A stretch of DNA of 36,476 nt from CAYVQZ01 sp964453435 (GTDB lineage Bacteria; Abyssobacteria; SURF-5): the NCBI GenBank assembly GCA_964453435.1, contig CAYVQZ010000053.1, positions 1-36,476 on the forward strand. Reading direction: 5' to 3'. Each line of letters opens with the position of its first letter. Position 1 is the first letter of the stretch. The notes beneath the pieces are model-generated. The model did no database searches, was not told where the DNA came from, and saw nothing but the letters and a program-made list of their open reading frames with translations. The position numbers were made by a program, and so were the translations under genes. Of the stretch, positions 7,861-15,964 are shown piece after piece.

Positions 7861-9087
7861 TTACACCGTCAGTTCGCTTGCGCTGGCCACGGGCAAAAGC
7901 GGCAACTCGACGGTGAACCGCGTGCCGCGGCCGACCTGGCTTGCGACCTTTATTGCGCCCCCGTGTTTCTGGATTATGCGGAAACTCACGGAAAGTCCAA
8001 GCCCCGTGCCGTTTGCTTTGCTGGAGAAAAACGGCTCGAAAATTTTGTGCATGTTTTCCGGGGGAATGCCGCAGCCGGTGTCTTCGATTTCGACTACCTC
8101 CGATTTCCGGTCCAATCCCATGTAGCTTCGAATTGTGACAACACTGCGTTCCGGAACGGCCTCCACTGCGTTGAGCAGCAGATTCACAAAAACCTGTTCC
8201 AACTGGTTGACATCCAAGAGTATGTCCTCCATATCACCAGACAACTGCTTCCGCAACGTTATGTGATGGAGCCGGAATTCGTTTTCCAGAATCGCGATCG
8301 CCTTTTCAACCACGTCGTTGACCTTCACCAGCCCTTTGTCCGGCTCTCCTTCCCGGGAAAACTCCAACAGCTCCTGGATGATATTGCCGCACCGTTGAGT
8401 CTCGTGGACGATAATCTCCAAGCCTTCTCTCATGGGGTTGTCTCTCGGAGTCTTCTTCAGAAGATTGGTGCCATAGAGAAGAATGCCTGCCAGCGGGTTG
8501 TTGATCTCGTGGGCGATTCCGGCGGCCATTCGGCCCAGGGCGGACAGTTTTTCCGTCTGCAGCGCAAGGTGGTCGTATTGTGACTGCTGCGCCTCCATCA
8601 TCCAGGCTCGTTCTATCGCGCATGCGCCGCACGTGGCGCAACTCACCAGAAAACTGAGTTCTTCCCTCGACAACTTTCGGATTTCCGGGAGATAGACTCT
8701 TATGATGCCCTCTATCTGGCCGTGAAGAGCGAGGGGCACATCTACCATCATCCTGATGCCCTCGTCCCATGCCTCGCGGGGATGATGAACACGAGGGTCG
8801 TTCAGGATGTCGGTTATTACCGCCACTTTGTTGAGTTCGTACAGGTCTACTATCGCCTTCTGACTCGACAGAAGTTTGTTGGCAAGATATTCATCGCGCA
8901 GGCCGTAGGCGCCGCTCTCACCGAATTCGTCTCTTTCCCGATTGAAGGTCCGCACAAGCGCTCCCTTGGCGTTGAGAACCTCGGTGGCCTTCTTGGCGAT
9001 AAGGTTCAACACCTCGGATACGCGAGTGCTGGAATGCAACGAACTTAAAATATTTTGAAAAACGTTGATATGAACCGAACGATACAT
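7861..9087 (-). CDS. GAF-domain sensor histidine kinase
   Basis: Cytosolic two-component kinase, probable phosphodonor for the sigma-54 activator encoded 4 nt downstream. From the preferred start it has 408 residues. A GAF sensor domain spans about 10-160. The HisKA dimerisation domain has the phospho-accepting H193 in GIAHEINNPLAG. The HATPase domain shows NLLLNAVEAV (N box), EDTGCGIP (G1), FFSSK (F box) and GTGLGLS (G2). There are no membrane segments, so the signal is intracellular. The last GAF helix carries C150-x2-C153-x2-C156, unusual for that position. The ATG at 9087 is chosen because GGAGG lies 5 nt before it; the frame is open for 20 more codons upstream. Confidence 0.93.
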   Translation of the reverse strand: MYRSVHINVFQNILSSLHSSTRVSEVLNLIAKKATEVLNAKGALVRTFNRERDEFGESGAYGLRDEYLANKLLSSQKAIVDLYELNKVAVITDILNDPRVHHPREAWDEGIRMMVDVPLALHGQIEGIIRVYLPEIRKLSREELSFLVSCATCGACAIERAWMMEAQQSQYDHLALQTEKLSALGRMAAGIAHEINNPLAGILLYGTNLLKKTPRDNPMREGLEIIVHETQRCGNIIQELLEFSREGEPDKGLVKVNDVVEKAIAILENEFRLHHITLRKQLSGDMEDILLDVNQLEQVFVNLLLNAVEAVPERSVVTIRSYMGLDRKSEVVEIEDTGCGIPPENMHKIFEPFFSSKANGTGLGLSVSFRIIQKHGGAIKVASQVGRGTRFTVELPLLPVASASELTV

Positions 9088-9437
9088 GGCGTCCTCCGCT
9101 TTCTGTAAAGCCCAGACCCATCTGCCCGTTGCCGAAAAAGGCCGCACTCGCCGGCCATTCCCGGATTACGAAACGAGCAAGAAACAGACCACATGACCAA
9201 AATGAGGCGCTCCCTTATCGCTGTGAACCGGCCCAACGAAGACCCAACCGGTTTGATTTTCGTCAAAAACCGGCTTTGTGAATTGAAATATGGGAAAATC
9301 GGCGGCGCGAGAATGGTTGTTCCGACATCAGCGAATCCGCTTGAGAATGGAAATTCAGTGTCTTTTTGAAAAAGCGGCGAATTTTATTTTGTGTGGTGAT
9401 GCCAAATTCGGGAAAACTGACACAAACGCCTTTAATT

Positions 9438-9455
9438 TGTATGTTTCGATATACA
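9438..9455. promoter_or_regulatory. Putative enhancer site 1 (18-bp dyad)
   Basis: TGTAT-N8-ATACA is a perfect 5-bp dyad. It agrees with the dyad at 9508-9525 at 13 of 18 positions, and the two centres are exactly 70 bp apart. Its centre would be about 200 bp upstream of the start predicted from the -24/-12 element, a normal place for binding sites of NtrC-type activators. Confidence 0.5.
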
Positions 9456-9507
9456 GCCGATTCCCTCCCCGGCACGTTACCAAATCGTCTACTTTCCCCA
9501 ATTTCAG

Positions 9508-9525
9508 TGTACATTAAAATATACA
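9508..9525. promoter_or_regulatory. Putative enhancer site 2 (18-bp dyad)
   Basis: TGTAC-N8-ATACA has the same spacing as the site at 9438-9455, and its right half is identical (ATATACA). The centre is about 130 bp upstream of the predicted start of the formate dehydrogenase operon. The pairing of two like sites is what suggests function; each alone would be weak evidence in AT-rich DNA. Confidence 0.5.
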
Positions 9526-9618
9526 TTTTTTCAATCGTAAAGGTAAATGAACGCGCCGCTTTTTACGGATAAAACCAGAAAACAGGGCAAAAATGGGGTT
9601 TTCGTTCCCCCGATGCTA

Positions 9619-9636
9619 ACGGCATCCTTTTTGCCA
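9619..9636 (+). promoter_or_regulatory. Putative sigma-54 (-24/-12) promoter of the formate dehydrogenase operon
   Basis: On the plus strand ACGGCATCCTTTTTGCC places GG at 9621-9622 and GC at 9633-9634 with 10 bp between, as sigma-54 requires. The -24 part reads GGCA and the -12 part TTTGC. The T usually found before GG is missing. The predicted start is near 9646, about 60 nt before the ATG at 9708. The element is nearly symmetrical: TGGCA and TGC with the same spacing can also be read on the minus strand toward the kinase. The adjacent gene pair encodes a GAFTGA-type activator, which supports the call. Confidence 0.6.
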
Positions 9637-9707
9637 TGCTTCAAAACTGAAAAGCGTTACGCATCGAAAAAGGACCCGGTCGCCCGATAAGAAAAGGAGT
9701 GATTATT

Positions 9708-10391
9708 ATGGGACCGATTGCAGAGGCCGCATTGAGCCGATTGTTGCAAAAACCTCATATCTTGCTCGTGGAAGATGAGGTGAACGTGGGCAAGGGACTT
9801 CAGATGGTCTTGGATGAGGAGGGGTATGAGGTCGAGTTGGCGATGACGGGATTGTCCGCACTCGAGAGGTTCAAGGGGAACGGGTTTAATCTCGTGGTCG
9901 CCGACCTTCGCTTGCCGGATATCGACGGCATGGACTTGCTCAAACAAATCAGTGAAGAGCGTCCGGAGACGAAAATGCTTGTCATCACCGGTTATCCGTC
10001 GGTCTCCTCCGCAGTGAAAGCCGTGAAAATGGGTGTGATCGATTATCTTCGCAAGCCCTTCACTGAAGATGAGTTCAAATCAGCCGTCGCTTCTGCGCTG
10101 AAGTCAAGGCAGGGCGCATCCATGGAGCAGCTTCTGGTCGAGACCGAGGAAGGGCGCCTGATTCAAAAGCGAGAGGTCATGCGAGTTCTTGATCGAGCCA
10201 CGAAGGACGCCGGGTTCTGGGATGAGCTGATGGAAAAGGGTTCGGAGGCCCTTCTCGGATATCGTCTTACTCGTCAGGCCAAGGCCGCCATACTCTCGGG
10301 TGACGTTGAGTGGATTCGCAAACACGTGGGCCAGCTTTCGGGTGAACAACTCAGCCTTATCCATAAGCGTCTCGAGCGCGAGGCCTGGTGA
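9708..10391 (+). CDS. Response regulator with FdhA-like C-terminal domain
   Basis: First gene of the formate dehydrogenase operon, 227 residues. Residues 12-135 form a CheY-like receiver with LLVEDE, phospho-acceptor D66 in VVADLRLPDIDG, the T/S position in VITGYPS, and K116 in LRKPF. There is no DNA-binding domain. Instead residues 160-227 form a helical segment that aligns without gaps to the last part of FdhA of the same operon (residues 922-989), with 23 identities over 68 positions by my count. That suggests a protein-interaction role rather than transcription. The ATG at 9708 is used because AGGAG lies 8 nt before it; a GTG three codons upstream is in frame but overlaps that site. The phosphodonor is not known; the divergent GAF kinase is one candidate. 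Confidence 0.9.
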   Translation: MGPIAEAALSRLLQKPHILLVEDEVNVGKGLQMVLDEEGYEVELAMTGLSALERFKGNGFNLVVADLRLPDIDGMDLLKQISEERPETKMLVITGYPSVSSAVKAVKMGVIDYLRKPFTEDEFKSAVASALKSRQGASMEQLLVETEEGRLIQKREVMRVLDRATKDAGFWDELMEKGSEALLGYRLTRQAKAAILSGDVEWIRKHVGQLSGEQLSLIHKRLEREAW

Positions 10392-10450
10392 GGCGCACGC
10401 GAAATCTCCGCGACTGCAACAAGGCGCGAGTGTGAGAAAGGAGCGAATAC

Positions 10451-11038
10451 ATGTCGGTAAGCGCATTGGACGAGGCTGTATGCGGGCTCGAGGGCGAACT
10501 CGAGCAGCAACTCTGTGAGGCGCTGAGGGACTTCGACGGCAGGCCGCAGGAGCTGATTCCCATGCTTCAGAAGGTTCAGCGAGCGTTGGGTTACCTGCCC
10601 GAAGCCGCCCTGCTGGAGATCTCGAGGTTAACGAGACTGCCTTCTGCGCAGGTCTTCGGCGTGGCCACGTTTTACGCCCAGTTCAGACTTCAACCGGTCG
10701 GGAAATACATCATCAAGATTTGCAGGGGCACCGCCTGCCACGTCAGCGGGTCAGACCTGATACTCGAGGATATTCAGAACTTTCTTCACGTAGCGCCCGG
10801 CGGCACAACCAAAGACAGGCTTTTCACGCTCGATACGGTTGCATGTTTCGGTTGCTGCGCCCTGGCGCCTGTGGTTGTCGTCAACGACCTCGTCTACGGG
10901 TTGATGAACGCGTCCAAGACCAGAGGCCTGTTGGAAGGACTTCGGCGGGACGATACGAAGGTTATCGAGGTTCACGATGTGAAACTCGGGAAGGATGGCT
11001 GCAATGGACTATGCAAGCATAAAGGCCAGAGCGGATAA
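10451..11038 (+). CDS. NuoE/HydC/FdsG-like [2Fe-2S] subunit of formate dehydrogenase
   Basis: Small electron-transfer subunit of 195 residues. It has the N-terminal helical part and the thioredoxin-like [2Fe-2S] domain of the NuoE family. Probable cluster ligands are C91 and C96 (CRGTACH) and C132 and C136 (ACFGCCALAP). The segments LPEAALLEISRLT and VFGVATFYAQF are typical of the family. It should pass electrons between the flavin subunit encoded next and the catalytic subunit. The C-terminal tail, about 25 residues with CNGLC, is longer than I would expect and overlaps the start of the following gene by 35 nt, so translation is probably coupled. GAAAGGAG precedes the ATG by about 8 nt. Confidence 0.92.
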   Translation: MSVSALDEAVCGLEGELEQQLCEALRDFDGRPQELIPMLQKVQRALGYLPEAALLEISRLTRLPSAQVFGVATFYAQFRLQPVGKYIIKICRGTACHVSGSDLILEDIQNFLHVAPGGTTKDRLFTLDTVACFGCCALAPVVVVNDLVYGLMNASKTRGLLEGLRRDDTKVIEVHDVKLGKDGCNGLCKHKGQSG

Positions 11039-12872
11039 ACATTGGCGCGAACTCTCGGATTCAGAGCATCCTCTCATCCACATGGGAATGGGAACGTGCG
11101 GGCGAGCGGCTGGCGCGGGCGACGTGCTTTCCGCCGTCGAGCGGACGCTTGAACGAATCAGTCCCCATGCTCGAATTCTCAAGGTGGGCTGCATTGGCAT
11201 GTGTTACCTCGAGCCGCTTATGGCTGTTCGGAAACCCGGAAAACCTTTCATCTATTACGGAAATCTGACCCCGAAGAAGGCGGAGCAGGTACTATCGAGT
11301 TATGTTGGGGACGACGACCCCCAGACCAAATCGGCGGTTTGCACCTTAAGCGAGGGATCCACCAACGGCAACGGCACGGTGGACGGGATTCCTCCCTTTT
11401 CGGACCTCCCGATGATTCGCCCTCAAGTGCGAATCGCTCTGCGCAACTGCGGCTTGATAGACCCCGAGAACATAGACGAATACGTTGCCCGGGGAGGGTA
11501 CGCGGGCCTTCACCGGGCGCTTTCCATGGATCCCGAGGAGGTCATAGAAGAGGTTAAACGGTCCGGTCTTCGGGGACGCGGAGGAGCCGGTTTTCCGACC
11601 GGCGTGAAGTGGGGATTCGCCAGGAAATCCCCCGGCAAAGATAAATACATCATCTGCAACGCCGACGAAGGCGACCCCGGCGCGTTCATGGACCGCTCGC
11701 TACTCGAAGGCGACCCTCACGCCGTTCTCGAGGGCATGGTCATCGGAGCGTACGCGGTGGGCGCGCGCGAAGGATATGTGTACATACGGGCGGAGTATCC
11801 CCTGGCCATAGAACGTCTCAAACGGGCAATCGAGCAAATGGAGCAGTGCGGCCTTCTGGGCAAGAACATTCTTGGGAGCCGTTTCCGTTTTCAAATCCAC
11901 ATCAAAGAGGGCGCCGGGGCGTTTGTGTGTGGCGAGGAGACGGCTCTCATGGCTTCAATCGAAGGAGCGCGCGGCATGCCGCGCTCGCGGCCGCCATTCC
12001 CGGCTCAGAAAGGCCTGTGGGGCAAACCGACCAACATCAACAACGTGGAAACCTTCGCAAATGTTTCGGCGATTCTCGAGCGGGGCGCTTCATGGTACGC
12101 CGGTTACGGCACGGAGAAAAGCCGCGGGACCAAGACGTTCTCGCTGGCCGGAAAAGTGAATCGAACAGGCCTCATCGAGGTCCCGATGGGGATAAAACTG
12201 GAAGAAGTAATCAATGAGATAGGTGGCGGCGTTCCGAAAGGAAGGCGGTTGAAGGCGGTGCAGACCGGCGGCCCGTCCGGCGGATGCATTCCCGCAAGTC
12301 TGCTCCACCTGCCCGTCGACTATGAATCGCTGGCGGCGGCAGGCTCGATCATGGGCTCCGGCGGAATGGTCGTAATGGATGAACATACCTGCATCGTCGA
12401 CATGGCCCGCTATTTCCTCTCTTTCACTCAGGCGGAATCATGCGGCAAATGCATGCCCTGCCGGCTCGGAACCAAACAAATGCTCGATGTGGTGGAAGAC
12501 ATATGCGAGGGCCGCGGCGGACCGGCAGACCTCGAACTGCTCGACGACGTGAGCGACGCCGTCCACAAAGGTTCTCTGTGCGGACTGGGACAAACCGCTC
12601 CGAATCCGGTAAGAACGACACTGCAGTATTTCGCGGAAGAATACGAAGCGCACGTGACCCATAAGAAATGTCCGGCGGGCGTGTGCAAACCGCTCTTTCA
12701 CTACGAGATCGACCCCGAACAATGCACCGGCTGCATGGTCTGCGCCCGCAAGTGCCCTGTCGGAGCCATCAGCGGCGAGAAGAAACAGCCGCACGTGATC
12801 GACCAGGAGAAGTGCACCAAGTGTGGGACCTGCTACGACCTCTGCAAGTTCAATGCAGTGACGATTCTGTGA
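11004..12872 (+). CDS. NuoF/HydB/FdsB-like NADH-binding FMN subunit with C-terminal ferredoxin domain
   Basis: Diaphorase subunit that exchanges electrons with NAD(H). Numbering from 11004 (622 residues), an N-terminal thioredoxin-like domain has C32, C63 and C67 (GTCGRAAGA and GCIGMC). The FMN/NADH-binding domain contains GRGGAGFPTGVKW (191-203) and CNADEGDPGAFMDR. An SLBB region follows, then the NuoF cluster domain with C480, C483, C486 and C526. The C-terminal 2[4Fe-4S] ferredoxin domain has C574/577/580/584 and C604/607/610/614. The extra ferredoxin domain is typical of HydB-type subunits in hydrogenases and formate dehydrogenases that may use ferredoxin. The start at 11004 has GGAAGG (10989-10994) 9 nt before it; an in-frame ATG at 10995 touches that site directly. 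Confidence 0.93.
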   Translation: MDYASIKARADKHWRELSDSEHPLIHMGMGTCGRAAGAGDVLSAVERTLERISPHARILKVGCIGMCYLEPLMAVRKPGKPFIYYGNLTPKKAEQVLSSYVGDDDPQTKSAVCTLSEGSTNGNGTVDGIPPFSDLPMIRPQVRIALRNCGLIDPENIDEYVARGGYAGLHRALSMDPEEVIEEVKRSGLRGRGGAGFPTGVKWGFARKSPGKDKYIICNADEGDPGAFMDRSLLEGDPHAVLEGMVIGAYAVGAREGYVYIRAEYPLAIERLKRAIEQMEQCGLLGKNILGSRFRFQIHIKEGAGAFVCGEETALMASIEGARGMPRSRPPFPAQKGLWGKPTNINNVETFANVSAILERGASWYAGYGTEKSRGTKTFSLAGKVNRTGLIEVPMGIKLEEVINEIGGGVPKGRRLKAVQTGGPSGGCIPASLLHLPVDYESLAAAGSIMGSGGMVVMDEHTCIVDMARYFLSFTQAESCGKCMPCRLGTKQMLDVVEDICEGRGGPADLELLDDVSDAVHKGSLCGLGQTAPNPVRTTLQYFAEEYEAHVTHKKCPAGVCKPLFHYEIDPEQCTGCMVCARKCPVGAISGEKKQPHVIDQEKCTKCGTCYDLCKFNAVTIL

Positions 12873-12973
12873 TGGCGGAACTCCATCGAGCGCAATCTCG
12901 GAGGAAGGCTGAAAGTGACAATGATAAATTCCGATTCCGAGCCGCCTGAAACCCCAGACAGGAGGATAAACCA

Positions 12974-15964
12974 GTGAAGCAAATCACGCTTACCATAGAC
13001 GGGCAAGGAGTGAGCGTTCCAAAGGGCGCGACCGTGTTGGACGCAATCCGAAGGGTGGGCCTCTACGTGCCCACCCTCTGCCATGATCCGGAACTGAAAC
13101 CGTACGGAGCATGCCGCCTCTGTATCGTTCACATCGAGGGCCTGCGAGGGTTGCCTACTTCGTGCACAACCCCTGCCCAAGAGGGAATGGTCGTGCAAAC
13201 GGAGACGGAAGAGATTCGGAAGGTGCGCAAGACAATCATGGAGTTGGCGATTGCGAATCATCCATCCGATTGTCTCGTCTGCGAGAAAAATCAGGAATGC
13301 GAATTTCTGAAAGTGGCGCGATACGTCGGCGTCGACCAGAAGTCAATCGAGCGCATGCGCAGAGGCGCCCTCGACAGAAGCGTCGACAAGTCGAATCCGG
13401 CATTCGACTTTGACCCGAACAAATGCATTCTCTGCGGAAAATGCGTCAGGGTATGTCATGAACTCACGGGGATCGGCGCGATCGATTTCGCCTTTCGCGG
13501 AAAGGAAACCGTGGTTGCCACGTTCGGGGCGAAACCCTGGTCGATGTCCCAATGTCAGAACTGCGGTGAATGCGTCGAGCATTGTCCCACGGGCGCCCTT
13601 TCGCCCAAGCCGTTTCGCCTGCCTCAGCGCGAGGTTCAGACGGTATGCCCATACTGCGGTGTCGGCTGTTCCATTTCTCTCGGCGTGCGCGGACGCGAAA
13701 TCGTACGCGTTCGAGGGGTAAAGGAAAACAGCGTCAACCAGGAAGGCCTCTGCGTAAAAGGGCGTTTCGGACTGGATTTCGTCAATCATCCCGACCGACT
13801 TGCCAAGCCGCTCATCCGAAAGCAGGGCGCCGCCAAAGTGGCCGTCGGGGAGTCGTCCCTTCCCGGAGGAATTCGAGAATCCAGGACGGTTTCACGGCCG
13901 GAGCTGTCCGACATCTTCCGCGAGGCGGAATGGGATGAGGCGCTGGACCTGGTGGCCCGGGAACTTGCCCGCATACGCGACAATCACGGACCCGACTCCA
14001 TCGGCATGGTCAGCTCCGCAAAATGCACGAACGAAGAAAACTATGTCATGCAGAAGTTCGCGCGGGCCGTTATCGGAACGAACAACGTCGACCATTGCGC
14101 CCGCCTGTGCCACGCTTCCACGGTGACGGCCGCGCTCGCCGCGTTTGGCTCAGGCGCCATGAGCAACTCGATTTCCGATATCGACCGCGCCGACATGCTG
14201 TTCGTTATCGGCTCGAACACCATGGAATGTCATCCGATAATCGGGCGCCGCATCAAGCGGGCAGTCCGGTTTCATGGCGCCAAATTAATTGTCGCCGACC
14301 CGCGAATGACCGAACTCGGCGAGATGGCCGACGTGTGTCTCAACCATTTTCCGGGAACCGATGTCGCTTTGCTGAACGGGATGATGCGTCAAATCGTCGA
14401 TGCGGGCCTGCACAACAAGAAGTTCATCGAAGAACGATGCGAGGATTTTGAGCCGTTCCTGGAATCGTTGGATAAGTATCCACTTCAGTATGTCGAAGAT
14501 ATCACGAACGTGTCCGCCGACAAGATACGCGAGGCCGCCCTCCTGTTCGGAAAAGCCAAGAGAGCGATCGTGTTCTACGGCATGGGAATCACTCAACACA
14601 CGACGGGGACCGACAACGTGAAAGCGGTTGCCAACCTGCTCATGCTGACGGGAAACATCGGTCGGCCCGGCACGGGGTTCTCTCCACTTCGCGGTCAGAA
14701 CAACGTGCAGGGAGCGTGCGACCTCGGGGCGCTTCCAAACGTTTATCCCGGCTACCAGCCCGTCACGAACCCGCAGGTGAAGGAAAAATTCGAAAAAGCG
14801 TGGGGAAAAGAGCTGAGCGACCGGCCCGGACTCACCCTTACCGAAATGTTCCAATCTGTCCATGAGGGCCGTCTGAAAGCGATGTACATCATGGGGGAGA
14901 ATCCCACGATGAGCGAGCCCGACGCGAACCATGCCAGGACCGCGCTCGCAAATCTCGACTTCCTCGTCGTGCAGGACCTGTTCCTCACGGGAACCGCCGA
15001 ATTCGCGGATGTCGTGTTGCCGGCGGCAAGTTTTGCGGAAAAGGATGGGACCTTCACGAACACCGAGCGCCGCGTGCAGCTCGTGCGAAAAGCCATCGAC
15101 CCGCCGGGCGAAGCCAGGGTCGATTGGGAAATCACCTCCGAAATTTCCAGACGCCTGGGCTATCCGATGGAATACGATTCGAGCGCCGACATAATGGACG
15201 AGATTGCCGCTGTTACCCCCATTTACGGCGGTATTCATCACGACCGCCTGAAAAAAGGCGGCCTGCAATGGCCGTGCCTCGACCGCAGACACAAGGGAAC
15301 GCCCGTTCTTCACAAAGACCGTTTCGCGCGAGGCCGCGGGAAATTCCATGTCGTCCACGACAAGCCGCCGGCGGAATTGCCGTCGCGCGCGTATCCTCTC
15401 ATCCTCACGACAGGGCGGATTCTGGAACACTGGCACACGGGAAGCATGAGCCACAGGTCGCATATTCTCGAGGCGTTGCAGCCGGAGAGCAGGGTAGAAC
15501 TCAGTCCCGTCGACGCCGCCCATCTGGGCATCGAAGATGGCGACATTGTTTCGCTCGAGTCGCGCCGAGGCAAGGTTTACACCAAGGTCAGGAAAGCGGC
15601 TCGCGTGAACCCCGGACAGGCGTTCATGGCGTTCCACTGGCTGGATGCCCCGGCCAATATGCTCACCAACCCGGCGCTCGACCCGGTCGCGAAAATACCG
15701 GAGTACAAGGTGGCGTCGGTCCGAGCCATACTCGAGGTGCTCGAACGCGCCGCAGAGGACAATGCGTTCCTGACCGCGCTGGCAGAGAACCCGGCGGGCG
15801 TTCTCGGCAGCTACGACCTCACGCCCGAACACCGCGAGGCCCTGCTGAACATGGACTTCGAAGCGCTCGAGAAATGGATCGGCCCGCTCGACGGCCGGCT
15901 GAAGGTCTGGCTGAAACACCGGCTCAGCCAGGAACCGCTGGTCGAGGAAGTAAGAGTCGAATAG
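12974..15964 (+). CDS. fdhA: Formate dehydrogenase catalytic subunit (Mo/W-bis-MGD, NAD-linked type)
   Basis: Oxidises formate to CO2, or the reverse, in a cytosolic complex with the two preceding subunits. The 996 residues begin with GTG, 8 nt after AGGAGG. A NuoG-like N-terminus has a [2Fe-2S] site (C36, C47, C50, C64) and a His/Cys cluster site (H96, C100, C103, C109). Then come two [4Fe-4S] motifs (C151/154/157/161; C194/197/200/204) and the molybdopterin domain with its own cluster (C225, C228, C232, C260). The metal ligand is C379, followed by H380, in DHCARLCHAS, so this is a cysteine and not a selenocysteine enzyme. A segment of about 30 residues around 284-314 looks inserted. There is no Tat signal. 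The C-terminal 922-989 resembles the tail of the operon's receiver protein. Metal preference cannot be read from sequence. Confidence 0.95.
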   Translation: MKQITLTIDGQGVSVPKGATVLDAIRRVGLYVPTLCHDPELKPYGACRLCIVHIEGLRGLPTSCTTPAQEGMVVQTETEEIRKVRKTIMELAIANHPSDCLVCEKNQECEFLKVARYVGVDQKSIERMRRGALDRSVDKSNPAFDFDPNKCILCGKCVRVCHELTGIGAIDFAFRGKETVVATFGAKPWSMSQCQNCGECVEHCPTGALSPKPFRLPQREVQTVCPYCGVGCSISLGVRGREIVRVRGVKENSVNQEGLCVKGRFGLDFVNHPDRLAKPLIRKQGAAKVAVGESSLPGGIRESRTVSRPELSDIFREAEWDEALDLVARELARIRDNHGPDSIGMVSSAKCTNEENYVMQKFARAVIGTNNVDHCARLCHASTVTAALAAFGSGAMSNSISDIDRADMLFVIGSNTMECHPIIGRRIKRAVRFHGAKLIVADPRMTELGEMADVCLNHFPGTDVALLNGMMRQIVDAGLHNKKFIEERCEDFEPFLESLDKYPLQYVEDITNVSADKIREAALLFGKAKRAIVFYGMGITQHTTGTDNVKAVANLLMLTGNIGRPGTGFSPLRGQNNVQGACDLGALPNVYPGYQPVTNPQVKEKFEKAWGKELSDRPGLTLTEMFQSVHEGRLKAMYIMGENPTMSEPDANHARTALANLDFLVVQDLFLTGTAEFADVVLPAASFAEKDGTFTNTERRVQLVRKAIDPPGEARVDWEITSEISRRLGYPMEYDSSADIMDEIAAVTPIYGGIHHDRLKKGGLQWPCLDRRHKGTPVLHKDRFARGRGKFHVVHDKPPAELPSRAYPLILTTGRILEHWHTGSMSHRSHILEALQPESRVELSPVDAAHLGIEDGDIVSLESRRGKVYTKVRKAARVNPGQAFMAFHWLDAPANMLTNPALDPVAKIPEYKVASVRAILEVLERAAEDNAFLTALAENPAGVLGSYDLTPEHREALLNMDFEALEKWIGPLDGRLKVWLKHRLSQEPLVEEVRVE

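Larger units (their letters stand above)
9148..9707. other. Divergent control region between kinase/activator and formate dehydrogenase operons
   Basis: About 560 bp without a gene, markedly AT-richer than the flanking coding DNA. It contains two 18-bp TGTA-type dyads and a -24/-12 element, listed separately. No sigma-70 promoter for the kinase was clear. The arrangement is that of an enhancer-dependent divergent regulatory region. Confidence 0.6.

Noticed and set aside
14096..14113. Possible selenocysteine site in FdhA
   Set aside because: The metal-ligand position in DHCARLCH is a TGC cysteine codon (14108-14110), and no in-frame TGA occurs.
14285..15919. Open frame of 544 codons antisense to fdhA
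   Set aside because: The sense frame has intact molybdopterin-enzyme motifs throughout. The antisense translation has no recognisable domain and no ribosome site; long antisense frames are expected in GC-rich coding DNA.
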